The notes under the pieces: generated by a model
Seen by the model: the letters and a program-made list of their open reading frames with translations, nothing else
Database searches by the model: none
Told to the model about the DNA's origin: nothing
Part shown: piece by piece, positions 49,407-58,603 of the stretch
Layout: every line of letters begins with the position of its first letter
Numbering within the stretch: the stretch's first letter is position 1
Origin: Sulfuracidifex tepidarius
GTDB taxonomy: Archaea > Thermoproteota > Thermoprotei_A > Sulfolobales > Sulfolobaceae
Assembly (NCBI RefSeq): GCF_008326425.1
Contig: NZ_AP018929.1
Span: 1,068,875 to 1,132,874, forward strand
Length of the DNA stretch: 64,000 nt
Direction: 5' to 3'
Position numbers and translations under genes: made by a program

Positions 49407-50303
49407 ATGTCAAGTAAGAAGCTTATTTTGTCAATACTTAGAGAGAATGGAGGCTACCTTCCGCAGTCCAGACTCAAGGAGATCACCGGTTTATCTAAAA
49501 GTAGGTTGTCGGAAATCCTTTCTGAGCTAGAGAAGGAAGGTGAGATTTCAAGAGAAAAGATAATTGGAAGGAACCTCTCCGTCTCTCTGAGGAATTCGCT
49601 TAGAATAGGCATAATAAATGCTGCAGAGTACCCTTTCATTATTCCTTTTTATAAGAAGGTGAAAGAGAAAGGTTATAACCCGAAGCTGGAAGTCTATAGT
49701 GATGGTGTTTCTCTAACTAAAGACTTAGTTCTAGGTAAGCTCGAAGTTGTCATGTCACCTCTCGTGACTCAGATTTTCTTCAATAGGATATTTGGTAACA
49801 TAACAATTCTATCTGGCGGAGCTAAAGGAGGAGGGGGTATTGTGGGCGAAAACTGTGGCAAGGTAGGCTCCACGTTTATTTCTAGCATGGAAGCTTGGAC
49901 ATTGGAGTACTGTAAAGAGGCCGACATAGTTCACATGAGAAGTCCTACTGAGCTCATTGAGAAGCTCGATAGGAAAGAAGTTGATGCAGTAGCTATCTGG
50001 GAGCCTTATCTTACTTTGCTAAAGAGTAGAGGAATAAAGGTAAATTACTTTGAGCATGAACATTGCTGTACATTAGCAATAAGGAAAGATGTCACTAAGG
50101 CTGAGGAAATTAAGAGGATTTATGAAGAGTCCTTCTCAGAGTTCCTCAGTTCAAAGGAGAGATGGATAAGTGATTACTCTAATTTCCTTAATTTCGACCA
50201 TAACGTGCTAAGTGACGCAGTCAAAACATATGAGTTCGATAGTTATCTTGATCCTAAGGAGATGCAGAAAAACAGAAAAATATCAATCAGTTTAAAAAAT
50301 TAA
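49407..50303 (+). CDS. HTH regulator fused to a substrate-binding-protein-like domain
   Basis: A 298-residue protein: residues 1-60 are a winged HTH (SKLLILSILRENGG-like start, TGLSKSRLSEILSELEKEGEI), and residues about 69-298 look like a type 2 periplasmic-binding-protein fold (IGIINAAEYPFIIPFYKKV, VMSPLVTQIFF, GGAKGGGGIVG, VDAVAIWEPYLTLL) as in NMT1/THI5 or MqnA-like domains. No signal peptide is present, so it is a cytoplasmic ligand-sensing transcription factor by inference. The ligand and targets are unknown; it may regulate itself or glnA, which converges on it. Confidence 0.7.
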   Translation: MSSKKLILSILRENGGYLPQSRLKEITGLSKSRLSEILSELEKEGEISREKIIGRNLSVSLRNSLRIGIINAAEYPFIIPFYKKVKEKGYNPKLEVYSDGVSLTKDLVLGKLEVVMSPLVTQIFFNRIFGNITILSGGAKGGGGIVGENCGKVGSTFISSMEAWTLEYCKEADIVHMRSPTELIEKLDRKEVDAVAIWEPYLTLLKSRGIKVNYFEHEHCCTLAIRKDVTKAEEIKRIYEESFSEFLSSKERWISDYSNFLNFDHNVLSDAVKTYEFDSYLDPKEMQKNRKISISLKN

Positions 50304-50356
50304 TCTATAGAAGAAAAATGAAATAATTAAATAAAATTCTTAAAAATCTTCTTATT

Positions 50357-51769
50357 TCAGGAGTCCAAGTAGTAGTAAAGCTCCATCGGATGTGGGTACA
50401 TTTGCATGGTCTTAGCTTCCTGCCTCTTAAGGTCTATGTATGTATCGATTATGGAATTACTGAAGACTGGCTTCAAGAACTCCTTGTCGCTTTCTAGCTC
50501 GTCGAGAGCCTCGTCTAAACTTCTGGGAAGCTCCCTTATTCCTTTCTCCCTCCTCTTTTCAGGTGTCAGGTGGTAAATGTTCTCGTCTACAGGATTGCCT
50601 GGGTCAATCTTTCTATTTACTCCATCCATTGCAGCCATAAGAACTGCAGAGAACAGAAGATATGGATTACATGAAGGATCAGGAGCTCTGTATTCGATTC
50701 TTTTAGCTTTCTCGATGCCTCTAAAATACGACGGTACTCTAATTATTGCACTTCTATTACCTTTGCTCCATGCAGTGTAGACTGGTGCCTCAAAACCTGG
50801 GACTAGTCTCCTGTAACTGTTTACAGATGGAGACGCTATTGCTGACAAAGCTCTAGCGTGATGAAGGATGCCTCCTATCACGTATCTGCCAATCTGGCTT
50901 ATCTCAGCATATTCGTCGTTAGGATCGAACATCAAGTTTTTACCTTCATTACTCCACAAACTGAAATGAGTGTGCATTCCCGTCCCGTTGTCTCCGTAAA
51001 TTGGCTTGGGCATGAATGTGGCTGTTAAGCCGTGTTTAGCTGCTATGTTCTTAGTAACGTACTTTAACGTTTGTACTTTGTCAGCTGTGTCGGTTAAAGT
51101 AGAGAACCTGAAATCTATTTCTCCTTGACCTGCAGTGGCTACCTCGTGGTGTGTTGCCTCAATTGTGAATCCGAAGTATTTAACTAGGGTATCTACAATT
51201 TCCACCCTCACATCCATTAGTTTGTCTACAGGAGGAGCGGGATAGTACCCTTCCTTATATCTGATCATGAACGAACCGCTGTTATCCCAAGGGGACTCCC
51301 TTGCATGGACTTTGTACCCTGTGCCAGACTGAGGTGTAGCTACGTCTAAATCTACCTTATCGAAAAGGAAGAACTCTAATTCAGGGCCGAAGAATGATTT
51401 GTATCCACGGTCTTGCTGAAACTTCTCTGCAGTGTTAGCAACTCCTCTTGGATCTCTCTCAAACCTTCCCTTTCCTCCACCCCAATATACGTCAGTGAGT
51501 ATTCTCATGACCCCAGGGGACCAAGGAATTAGGGACGCGGTTTCAGCCAACGGCATTAATACCATGTCGCTCTCGAAGATCTCTGTGAAACCTCTTATAC
51601 TGCTACCATCGAGCTTTCCAAATCCGCTCTTGAAGCTTTCAAGCTCAACATCTGTGGACGGTATAGTTATGTGATGTAACCTACCCGGTAGGTCTGTGAA
51701 CTGGAGATCTACCCATCCTAAGTTGTTCTCTTTTATTAACTTGAGCACATCCTCTGCTGACTTTGGCAT
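50357..51769 (-). CDS. glnA: Glutamine synthetase, type I
   Basis: Makes glutamine from glutamate and ammonia. Motifs: [16 protein letters not shown], the metal-binding [33 protein letters not shown] and [30 protein letters not shown] start at ATG 51769 (470 residues) rather than 51778 because a TATA box (51791-51800) is centred 26 bases upstream of 51769. The serine-tyrosine adenylylation motif common in bacterial GSI-beta is not evident. Confidence 0.95.
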   Translation of the reverse strand: MPKSAEDVLKLIKENNLGWVDLQFTDLPGRLHHITIPSTDVELESFKSGFGKLDGSSIRGFTEIFESDMVLMPLAETASLIPWSPGVMRILTDVYWGGGKGRFERDPRGVANTAEKFQQDRGYKSFFGPELEFFLFDKVDLDVATPQSGTGYKVHARESPWDNSGSFMIRYKEGYYPAPPVDKLMDVRVEIVDTLVKYFGFTIEATHHEVATAGQGEIDFRFSTLTDTADKVQTLKYVTKNIAAKHGLTATFMPKPIYGDNGTGMHTHFSLWSNEGKNLMFDPNDEYAEISQIGRYVIGGILHHARALSAIASPSVNSYRRLVPGFEAPVYTAWSKGNRSAIIRVPSYFRGIEKAKRIEYRAPDPSCNPYLLFSAVLMAAMDGVNRKIDPGNPVDENIYHLTPEKRREKGIRELPRSLDEALDELESDKEFLKPVFSNSIIDTYIDLKRQEAKTMQMYPHPMELYYYLDS

Positions 51770-51789
51770 GCACGCCATTATTGATGAAG

Positions 51790-51800
51790 AGTATAAAAAC
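51790..51800 (-). promoter_or_regulatory. TATA box of glnA
   Basis: GTTTTTATAC on the minus strand, centred 26 bases before ATG 51769; supports the second ATG as the real, leaderless start. Confidence 0.65.
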
Positions 51801-51887
51801 TTTCATTATTATTTGAGTAAAAACTATTCAATTTCTTATGCATGAAAACACCGTGAATGTTAGAAAATGATGAAATATATTTTAAGT

Positions 51888-52496
51888 CTAGTATTCTCTT
51901 TCCAATCTACCGTTTCTCATGATATAGTGGTGCTCAGCATGGTTAACGTCTTTTATATCTTGTGTGATATAGATTAATTGTATAGAATTCTTTTTACATA
52001 AAGAAATGAAACTTTGCATGAACGACTCTCTATCATTTATGTTAGAGAAGGCCTCGTCCGCAATTATGACGTCAGGTCTCCCTATTAACGCTGTGGCAAG
52101 GGAAACTCTCTCTCTGTTGCCTAGACTTAGTTCGCTGAGCTTCTTCTCAGTTACGGGTAACTTCAGCTCCTGAATTACCGTCTCTAAATCTAGAATGTTA
52201 CCTCTTTTCAGTCCTGCTTTATATCCCCATTTCAAGTGCTTAAAAGGAGTGAAATTCGGAACGAAAGAGGAAGGAGTAACTAGAACCACTCCTCTCTCTC
52301 CCGGTTTCTTGTGGGTCACGTCTCTTCCATTTATTCTAACGTAACCTTCGTCCTGTTTAAGTGATCCGCTTACTATTCTAGCGAGCGTAGATTTCCCGCT
52401 TCCGTTTTCGCCCGTTATAGCGATGTTCCCCTCTTCTTTGAGGTTAACATCGAGGAAGAAGTCTTTCAGCCTCTTCTTAACGGAACACTCCATCAT
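51888..52496 (-). CDS. Orphan ABC-type ATPase
   Basis: A 202-residue ABC ATP-binding protein: Walker A GENGSGKST (29-37), signature LSLGNRERVSLA, Walker B DVIIADEAFS with the catalytic glutamate, and an H-loop region with ITQDI in place of the usual T-H-D (no clear histidine). It has no adjacent permease or binding protein. The start codon is in a 4-base overlap with thioredoxin. It may energise a transporter encoded elsewhere or be a soluble ABC protein. Confidence 0.82.
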   Translation of the reverse strand: MMECSVKKRLKDFFLDVNLKEEGNIAITGENGSGKSTLARIVSGSLKQDEGYVRINGRDVTHKKPGERGVVLVTPSSFVPNFTPFKHLKWGYKAGLKRGNILDLETVIQELKLPVTEKKLSELSLGNRERVSLATALIGRPDVIIADEAFSNINDRESFMQSFISLCKKNSIQLIYITQDIKDVNHAEHHYIMRNGRLEREY

Positions 52497-52891
52497 TGCA
52501 GATATTTAGTTATAGCTTTCTCTAAAGTTTCCTCGTCTATAGCTCCTACGAGAGTGTCCTCAAGCCCTCCATTGACAAATATTAAGGTAGTAGGTATGTT
52601 CATGATATTATACTTGTCTGCGGTCTTATTGTTCTCGTCCACATTTACTCTGCCGAAGAAAGCTTTCTCCTTGTACTTGGACGCTACTTTCTTGAACACT
52701 GGCTCATAAAGGTGGCACGGGGCACACCACGTTGCCCAAAAATCCAGGACAACTACCCTGTTGTTCTTAAGTACTTCATCAATGTTCTCATCTTCAACTT
52801 GTTGCAGTTCAGATGGGACTTCCTTTATGGAATTAGCTAAACTCGAAAGCCTTTCAGAGACCTCCTTTACCAGCTTGTCTACTTCCGACAT
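52493..52891 (-). CDS. trxA: Thioredoxin
   Basis: A 132-residue thioredoxin with an N-terminal helical extension of about 35 residues and the fold starting V-V-V-L-D-F-W. The active site is C56-A-P-C59 in WATWCAPCHLYEP, slightly different from the usual C-G-P-C. The cis-proline region is NIPTTLIFVNGG. It overlaps the ABC ATPase by 4 bases and follows the acyl-CoA-synthetase-like gene by 4 bases. Confidence 0.9.
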   Translation of the reverse strand: MSEVDKLVKEVSERLSSLANSIKEVPSELQQVEDENIDEVLKNNRVVVLDFWATWCAPCHLYEPVFKKVASKYKEKAFFGRVNVDENNKTADKYNIMNIPTTLIFVNGGLEDTLVGAIDEETLEKAITKYLQ

Positions 52892-52895
52892 CTTC

Positions 52896-54245
52896 TCATC
52901 CTTCTATGTAAATTCTCTTCAGCCTCTTATAAAACGCTACCTTAGAGTTCACGTAGTTCATAAGGTCTTCCTCCTTCACGTTTCCCTTTACCTTCACGTA
53001 GGCTACAGGTTGCTGACCAAGGTTCCCTGCGTCCTCTCCCTTTACCTCCACCGATATCACGTCTGGGTGAGTCAGGAGGATCTCTTCTAGATCGCGAGGG
53101 AATATAGGATATCCTTTATACTTCAGCATCCTCTTCTTAACGCCTCTGAAATAGAGGAGACCTTTGTTGTCCATAGATACTAAGTCACCGCTCTTCAGCC
53201 ATCCTTCGTGGAACACTTTCTCCGTTTCTTCTTGGTCATTATATCCTAACATGAGCCAAGGGGCTTTGATCAGGAGTTCTCCAGTTTCGTTTTTCCCTAC
53301 TTCCTTGTTTTTATTGTCCACTATCTTTATTTCCGCGTTAGGTAAAGGCTTTCCTAAGGAGATGACCCCTGAAAGTTCCTTAGGTTGGAAAGTGATCACT
53401 AAACCCTCTGTGAAGCCGTATTGCTGTACTATGTCCTTGCCGTATTTTTGTTTGAACTGCTCTACCGTCTTAGGGAACAGCGGTGCCGCGGTACTGACGC
53501 ATAGTTCTAAACTACTTAAGTTAGAATCTGAAGAATTGAAAGAGTCGTAAATCATTGGTACTGTAGCCAAGTAATTTAAACTGTATTTCGATATTGCCGA
53601 GGAAGCTTCAGCAGTAGAGAACTTTTTCATGACGTACATTTTTCCGCCCGCCTCTAACGTAACTCCGAAAACGCTATTTCCGAGCACGTGGGCTATAGGG
53701 ACTGTAAGTATCGACTTAACTTCAGTTAGTGAAATAGCTTTAAGCAGAGATATGGCATTGAGCCTGACCCTTTGAGCGCTGTGTTTCACCTGCATTGTCT
53801 TTCCGGCTATTCCGGCATAATAGTAAATCAGGCCAGTCTCGTCTTCTGTGTAAGAGTAAGGTGTATTAACTTTGTTCCCTGTGTCCACATCCGTGATAGC
53901 CTTATACCCTTTCAGGTATTCTTTTTCGCGTTGAAGTATTTCCTCATCAGTGAACACAATATCAGGCTTAGAGTCGTCTAAAATGAACTTCAGATCCTCC
54001 GCTGAAGTCAGAGGATCTATAGCAACGATTTTAGCCCCAGCCCAAAATGAGGCTAGGTAAAAGAGCACAGACTTCAATGAATTGTTCATGATATGTGCTA
54101 CCGTATCTCCTGGTGAGAGGATTGACGCTATACTTGATACTCTCTCTTTTACCTGTTCAAAGGTCATGGAGGTTTCCGAATCTATTAAAAACGTAGAAGA
54201 AGGTTTTTCCTTATACCATTTTTCTAGGGCTTCTCCATAGCTCAA
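52896..54245 (-). CDS. Degenerate acyl-CoA-synthetase-like (ANL) protein
   Basis: Adenylate-forming superfamily protein of 449 residues. Later ANL motifs are visible: QYGFTEG (AMP-binding), GELLIKAPWLMLGY and the hinge-like KSGDLVSMDNKG. The usual P-loop Y-T-S-G-T-T-G-x-P-K-G is altered to Y-Y-A-G-I-A-G-K, and the C terminus (VAFYKRLKRIYIEG) lacks the catalytic lysine motif P-x-T-x2-G-K. It may be inactive, need a partner, or use a different substrate. It is the first gene of an operon with thioredoxin and the ABC ATPase. Confidence 0.8.
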   Translation of the reverse strand: MSYGEALEKWYKEKPSSTFLIDSETSMTFEQVKERVSSIASILSPGDTVAHIMNNSLKSVLFYLASFWAGAKIVAIDPLTSAEDLKFILDDSKPDIVFTDEEILQREKEYLKGYKAITDVDTGNKVNTPYSYTEDETGLIYYYAGIAGKTMQVKHSAQRVRLNAISLLKAISLTEVKSILTVPIAHVLGNSVFGVTLEAGGKMYVMKKFSTAEASSAISKYSLNYLATVPMIYDSFNSSDSNLSSLELCVSTAAPLFPKTVEQFKQKYGKDIVQQYGFTEGLVITFQPKELSGVISLGKPLPNAEIKIVDNKNKEVGKNETGELLIKAPWLMLGYNDQEETEKVFHEGWLKSGDLVSMDNKGLLYFRGVKKRMLKYKGYPIFPRDLEEILLTHPDVISVEVKGEDAGNLGQQPVAYVKVKGNVKEEDLMNYVNSKVAFYKRLKRIYIEG

Positions 54246-54289
54246 GACTATCAGGATACCCTTTAATCCTACCCTATTATTTTTTGGTA

Positions 54290-55165
54290 ATGATCGAAGT
54301 TCAGGGGCTTTCCAGGATCCATATTACGCTCATCAATATGGATAGAAGGTTGAACAGGATAGACGGAGGCGTAGGTATAGCGTTGAAGGAACCGAGGGTA
54401 GTTGTCTCTACTGGGAACTGTATGGAATTTCCCTTAGATCTGGATTTCAAAACTCCAGGGATATGCGTGAAGGAAGATTACCCAGAGCACGTTGGATTAG
54501 GTCATACCACTCAGTTCAGACTTTCACTTGCTAAACTAGCCTCTGAGTATAACCACCTACCTTACTCCGTTAAAGAATTAGCCTCCAAAGTCAAAAGAGG
54601 AACCACGTCTGGCGTTGGTATCTACGCATTTCATTACGGGGGGCTAGTGTTGGACGGAGGGCACTCTCTGAAAGTCAAGAAGGACATCCTCCCCTCCGAT
54701 TTCGCCGATTCTCCACCCCCAGCTTTGCTGGCCAGGATGGATTTCCCTTGGAAAATATACATTAATATTCCCAGAGGCAAGAAAGTGTTCGGTAGGGAAG
54801 AGCTGGATTTCTTCAAGTCTGCCAAGCCTGAGAACATAGACGAGCTTTCCAGGGTAGTATTGATGGGACTTTTACCCTCAGTCGCAGAGAGGGATCTCGA
54901 AGGCGCGTTAGACTCTATCAGGAGGATACAGACGCTAGGTTTTAAGAAGCTCGAAGTGAGTCTGCAATCTGAAGAAGTGAAGACACTAATGAGGAACATG
55001 GAGATAGCAGGATTCCCTGGCGGGTTATCCTCATTCGGACCCTTAGTCTACACTTTCCTTTCTTCCAGAAGGGAAGGCGAGGAACTAGTGTCTAGATTCG
55101 GCGGTTCGGTAGTTGAGCCCAACAACGAAGGGGCGAAAGTCAGATGGATTACGACGAATTCGTGA
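54290..55165 (+). CDS. Beta-ribofuranosylaminobenzene 5'-phosphate synthase-like protein (GHMP family)
   Basis: GHMP-superfamily protein of about 291 residues similar to beta-RFAP synthase, which joins PRPP and 4-aminobenzoate-type compounds for methanopterin-like C1 carriers. The start SRIHITLINMDRRLNRIDGG and LGHTTQFRLSLAKLAS, and the glycine-rich RGTTSGVGIYAF are the typical motifs. I start at ATG 54290 rather than TTG 54284. The 3' end overlaps the m5C methyltransferase gene by 22 bases. Sulfolobales use sulfopterin-like carriers, which fits. Confidence 0.8.
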   Translation: MIEVQGLSRIHITLINMDRRLNRIDGGVGIALKEPRVVVSTGNCMEFPLDLDFKTPGICVKEDYPEHVGLGHTTQFRLSLAKLASEYNHLPYSVKELASKVKRGTTSGVGIYAFHYGGLVLDGGHSLKVKKDILPSDFADSPPPALLARMDFPWKIYINIPRGKKVFGREELDFFKSAKPENIDELSRVVLMGLLPSVAERDLEGALDSIRRIQTLGFKKLEVSLQSEEVKTLMRNMEIAGFPGGLSSFGPLVYTFLSSRREGEELVSRFGGSVVEPNNEGAKVRWITTNS

Positions 55166-56175
55166 TTGAGGAGCTGAGGAAAGTATATGGAAACTACGTG
55201 GATTCATTTTTGAGAGAAATAACGAGACCTAACCCGAGGCTTTACGTTAGGGTCAACACTATCAAGGCCGATCCAGGGGAAGTAGCTGACAGGATAGGTT
55301 TCAAGAGGGACGAAGACTTCCCAGAAGCCCTCTTCACACCAATAAAAGGCCCGTTTAAGGTAGAGACGTATGATGATGTAGTGATTGTGGACAAAAAGAC
55401 TGCTGAGAGTGTAATGGTAGGTGCAGACGTCTTTAGACCTGGGGTCAAGAAGGTTAAGGCAAGAGTAGGAAAAAGGGTTACTGTAATAAGCGAGCGCGGA
55501 GATGTGGTAGGAGAAGGTGAATTCATAAACTCACCAGACCTCGTAGTTAAGGTAGATAACTCTCTCTATTCCTCTGTCAAACTCTCAGAACTGCCAGAGT
55601 TAGCTAAGGGAGAAATTTACGTCCAAGGCAAGTCTTCCATGTTTGTAGCTAGGTTATTGGATCCGAGACCTGGGGAAACGATAGTTGACATGAATGCTGC
55701 GCCGGGAGGAAAACTTACGCATGTAGCGCAACTTCAGCCCAAAGCCAAGGTTCTAGGTTTCGATCATACAGCGAGGAAGGTAGATAAAATGAGGTCTTTG
55801 TTGGCGAAAATGAACGCTGTGGCTCAAGTATTCGAGGGAGACTCCAGATACCTTTATGAGGATTTCAACCTCAGGGACGTTGACAGGGTCATCATAGACC
55901 CACCTTGCTCTGCGATGGGGCTGAGACCCAAACTTTACGATAAAAAGACGAGAAAGGATATCCTCACGTTCTCAGAGTATCAAAAGCAATTTCTAAATTC
56001 AGCATACAAGATACTTAAAAAAGGAGGAACATTGATCTACTCTACATGCACTGTTACCGAGATGGAGAATGAGGCAGTGGTTGAAGACGGACGCTTCGAG
56101 GTCGAGAAGGAGGTGAGGTTCCATCCAATGCAGGGGATGACAGGCTTTTTTATAGCTAAACTGATAAAAAAATGA
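55144..56175 (+). CDS. RNA m5C methyltransferase (NSUN/RsmB family) with PUA domain
   Basis: SAM-dependent methyltransferase for cytosine C5 in tRNA or rRNA. 343 residues: N-terminal segment, an inserted PUA domain (about 78-155), then the Rossmann domain with AAPGGK (185-190), the catalytic cysteine C302 (STCTVTEMENE) and the release cysteine C255 in DPPCSAMG. The target tRNA or rRNA site cannot be told from sequence. It starts inside the previous gene, and the next gene starts 1 base after its stop. Confidence 0.9.
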   Translation: MDYDEFVIEELRKVYGNYVDSFLREITRPNPRLYVRVNTIKADPGEVADRIGFKRDEDFPEALFTPIKGPFKVETYDDVVIVDKKTAESVMVGADVFRPGVKKVKARVGKRVTVISERGDVVGEGEFINSPDLVVKVDNSLYSSVKLSELPELAKGEIYVQGKSSMFVARLLDPRPGETIVDMNAAPGGKLTHVAQLQPKAKVLGFDHTARKVDKMRSLLAKMNAVAQVFEGDSRYLYEDFNLRDVDRVIIDPPCSAMGLRPKLYDKKTRKDILTFSEYQKQFLNSAYKILKKGGTLIYSTCTVTEMENEAVVEDGRFEVEKEVRFHPMQGMTGFFIAKLIKK

Positions 56176-56176
56176 C

Positions 56177-56698
56177 ATGCCTCTAGAAAGTTTCATGGGA
56201 AAGTTTCCCAGGGTAAGTGAGAACTCCTTCATACACTCAACTGCATATGTGATCGGAGACGTAGAAATAGGGGACATGTCCAGCGTTTGGCACTACTCAG
56301 TGATAAGAGGCGACAACGATTCCATACAAATAGGTAACGGTTCAAACATACAGGAGAACTCCTCAGTACACACAGATCCCGGATACAAAGTTAGAGTAGG
56401 GGACAAGGTAACTATAGGTCATAATGCAGTAGTTCACGGAGCTACTGTGGGGTCGAATGTGATAATCGGAATGGGGTCAATATTGCTCAACGGATGCAGA
56501 ATAGGGGATTTCTCTATAATCGGTGCCGGTGCAGTTGTACCAGAAGGGAAGGAAATTCCCGACTATAGCCTAGCCCTAGGAGTGCCGGCAAGGGTAGTGA
56601 GGAAGCTTCAAGAAGAAGAAATAAAAGTTATAGAGGAGAATGCAACAGAATATATAAATCATGTGAAGAGGTTATCATCAAATGGGCAGAGACATTAA
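56177..56698 (+). CDS. Gamma-class carbonic anhydrase-like protein
   Basis: Left-handed beta-helix (hexapeptide-repeat) protein of 173 residues. The zinc histidines of gamma carbonic anhydrases are at H65, H82 and H87 (NSSVH, TIGHNAVVHG). The arginine and acidic residues in VIRGDNDSIQIG are also present. It may hydrate CO2, useful for a bicarbonate-fixing autotroph, though many members are inactive. It starts 1 base after the methyltransferase stop and its end overlaps the radical SAM gene by 17 bases. Confidence 0.85.
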   Translation: MPLESFMGKFPRVSENSFIHSTAYVIGDVEIGDMSSVWHYSVIRGDNDSIQIGNGSNIQENSSVHTDPGYKVRVGDKVTIGHNAVVHGATVGSNVIIGMGSILLNGCRIGDFSIIGAGAVVPEGKEIPDYSLALGVPARVVRKLQEEEIKVIEENATEYINHVKRLSSNGQRH

Positions 56699-57650
56699 AG
56701 CAGTAAAGTGGTTCTTTGATACTCAAGTACTTAAGGATCCCTTCAATCCGGGTTACGCTACTTTCAAAGTAACTTCGAAGTGCAACCTGAGATGTACTTT
56801 TTGTAACCCCTCATATTACAGCGGTGAGTTAGGCGAAGCACCTACAGAGAGGGTCAAGAAGATGATAGATAACATGAGGGACTCCTCCGTGATAGTCCTC
56901 TCATTTGAGGGAGGAGAACCCACATCAAGACCAGACATACTAGATCTCTTGAACTACGCTCACGACGGTTCATTCTACATCATGTTGACCTCAAACGGCT
57001 ATAGACTGAGGGATGAAAACTTCCTTGCTAAGGTCGCCGACAAGATAGATTTCTTGCACTACTCTATAGACGAGTATCATTGGAACGTGAAGAACTTAGA
57101 TGACCTTTGCAGGTTCAGGAAGTACGGAATTAAGGTCAACGTCCAGACAGTTGTTACCAGATTCAACTTGGATAAGCTAGAGGAGAAGGTCAGAAAAGTG
57201 AGGGAATGTGGGTACAAGATACTCGCAATGCCTGCAGTAGACTACCCCGACTCAAAAGTTAAGTTAGCTCCAGACCCAGAGAAGTTCTACAAGGTAATGT
57301 ATGAGCTCAAGAGCAAGTATGGCTCTACCTTGAACAACTCGTGGGGCTTCATCAATGCGTTAGTGGGGAAAACACCGTCCAGAGTTACTAGTTATGCTAT
57401 AACTGTATACCCCAACGGTGATATACCTTACCCTGACGATATAAACGGAGAAGTCGTGGGCAACGTAGCAGAGAACAGACTGAAGGACATAATGAAGTCG
57501 GAAAAAGTTAGATCTCTGCAAAAGAAAATGCTAGAGAACCAAGCCAGGTTCGAGTACCTTCATCTCCAGACAGCTTCTTTCAATAGCTTAAGGGACCTCA
57601 TATCATACGCGACTGAGATGGCTAAGTGGCGCTTTACTGGAAGGGCTTAA
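56682..57650 (+). CDS. Radical SAM protein of unknown function
   Basis: 322-residue radical SAM enzyme. Cluster cysteines are C34-x3-C38-x2-C41 (KCNLRCTFC), followed by FEGGEPTSRPDIL (GGE motif) and VQTVVTRFNLDKL. There is no obvious SPASM cysteine set in the C-terminal part, which contains YPNGDIPYPDDINGEVVGN. It resembles peptide- or cofactor-maturing radical SAM enzymes, but the substrate is unknown. It overlaps the gamma carbonic anhydrase gene by 17 bases and converges with xerA (4-base overlap). Confidence 0.8.
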   Translation: MGRDIKAVKWFFDTQVLKDPFNPGYATFKVTSKCNLRCTFCNPSYYSGELGEAPTERVKKMIDNMRDSSVIVLSFEGGEPTSRPDILDLLNYAHDGSFYIMLTSNGYRLRDENFLAKVADKIDFLHYSIDEYHWNVKNLDDLCRFRKYGIKVNVQTVVTRFNLDKLEEKVRKVRECGYKILAMPAVDYPDSKVKLAPDPEKFYKVMYELKSKYGSTLNNSWGFINALVGKTPSRVTSYAITVYPNGDIPYPDDINGEVVGNVAENRLKDIMKSEKVRSLQKKMLENQARFEYLHLQTASFNSLRDLISYATEMAKWRFTGRA

Positions 57651-58501
57651 CCGAAGGCTTTTTTGTAGATTTCCTGTGCGTCGTCGTTAACCAGATGCAT
57701 ATATATCTGAGTTGTCTTAATGTCGTGATGCCCCAGTATCTTCTGTAATACGGGAAGAGGTATCCCTTTCTTTATTGCCATGGTAGCAAATGTATGACGT
57801 AATATGTGTGGTCTTAAATCCTCTATCCCGCATCTCTTTCCTGCCCTTCTGATCAGTTTGTAAAGAGCTTGGTAACTTATGTCGAATAGTCTACTCTGTG
57901 GGTCCTTTCCGCGGACGTAGGATCTAAGCTGGGTCGCAGTTTCTTCAGTGAAGAAGACCACCCTCTCCTCACCGTTCTTAGTATTTCTGAGTCTTAAGAG
58001 GTTGTGATCTAGGTCCACATCTACAACTCTGAGGGATAGGAGCTCATTAGAACGTATTCCTGTATCGAGTAATAATCTAACAGCTAGTCTACCTTTTCTT
58101 CCTCTAACTGCGTTAAGTAATGCGAGAGCTTGTTTTTCATTCAATGCCTTGTATTCTCTTCTTCTTATGCGAGGTAGAGGTCCCTTGACGTCTTTTCCTA
58201 CCCATTTCAAATACCTTTTTACCGCTATAGCGTAAGACCTAACAGTAACGGTTTTAGCCCTTTTCTCCTCTATCTCATCCACCTTACTTTTTTTCCCCTT
58301 CCTTGACATTAGTGACATCATCCAACGATTGAAGTCCGATGTTGAGACCTCTCGTGGATCCTTATTTACAAAGTTCAGGAAATCCTTAATTGCGGCGGAA
58401 TAGAGTTTAACTGTTCCCTTTCCTGCCCCAGCTAATACGAGCGAATTAACGAATGATTCGAGACTGACATCATCTGCAGCAGATCCTATATCGAGCTTCA
58501 T
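57647..58501 (-). CDS. xerA: Tyrosine recombinase XerA
   Basis: Site-specific recombinase that resolves chromosome dimers at a dif-like site in archaea. 284 residues with an N-terminal SAM-like DNA-binding domain and catalytic residues R150 (DTGIR), K175, H232-x2-R235 (HILRHT), H258 (LGHHD) and Y267 (TTQIYMH). No dif-like site was recognised in the window. This is not by itself evidence for a mobile element. Confidence 0.92.
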   Translation of the reverse strand: MKLDIGSAADDVSLESFVNSLVLAGAGKGTVKLYSAAIKDFLNFVNKDPREVSTSDFNRWMMSLMSRKGKKSKVDEIEEKRAKTVTVRSYAIAVKRYLKWVGKDVKGPLPRIRRREYKALNEKQALALLNAVRGRKGRLAVRLLLDTGIRSNELLSLRVVDVDLDHNLLRLRNTKNGEERVVFFTEETATQLRSYVRGKDPQSRLFDISYQALYKLIRRAGKRCGIEDLRPHILRHTFATMAIKKGIPLPVLQKILGHHDIKTTQIYMHLVNDDAQEIYKKAFG

Positions 58502-58603
58502 AAAAATGGACTTCTTAAGGATGAGTTAAAAAGGAAAAGGTAGAGAGAAAGGAGAGAGAGGAGAGGGAAAAAATTATATCATGACAAAATATAACTGTTA
58601 CTC

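Noticed and set aside
57647-58501. XerA as evidence for an integrated element
   Set aside because: The sequence is the chromosomal XerA type; no attachment-site duplication, viral genes or composition shift was seen nearby.
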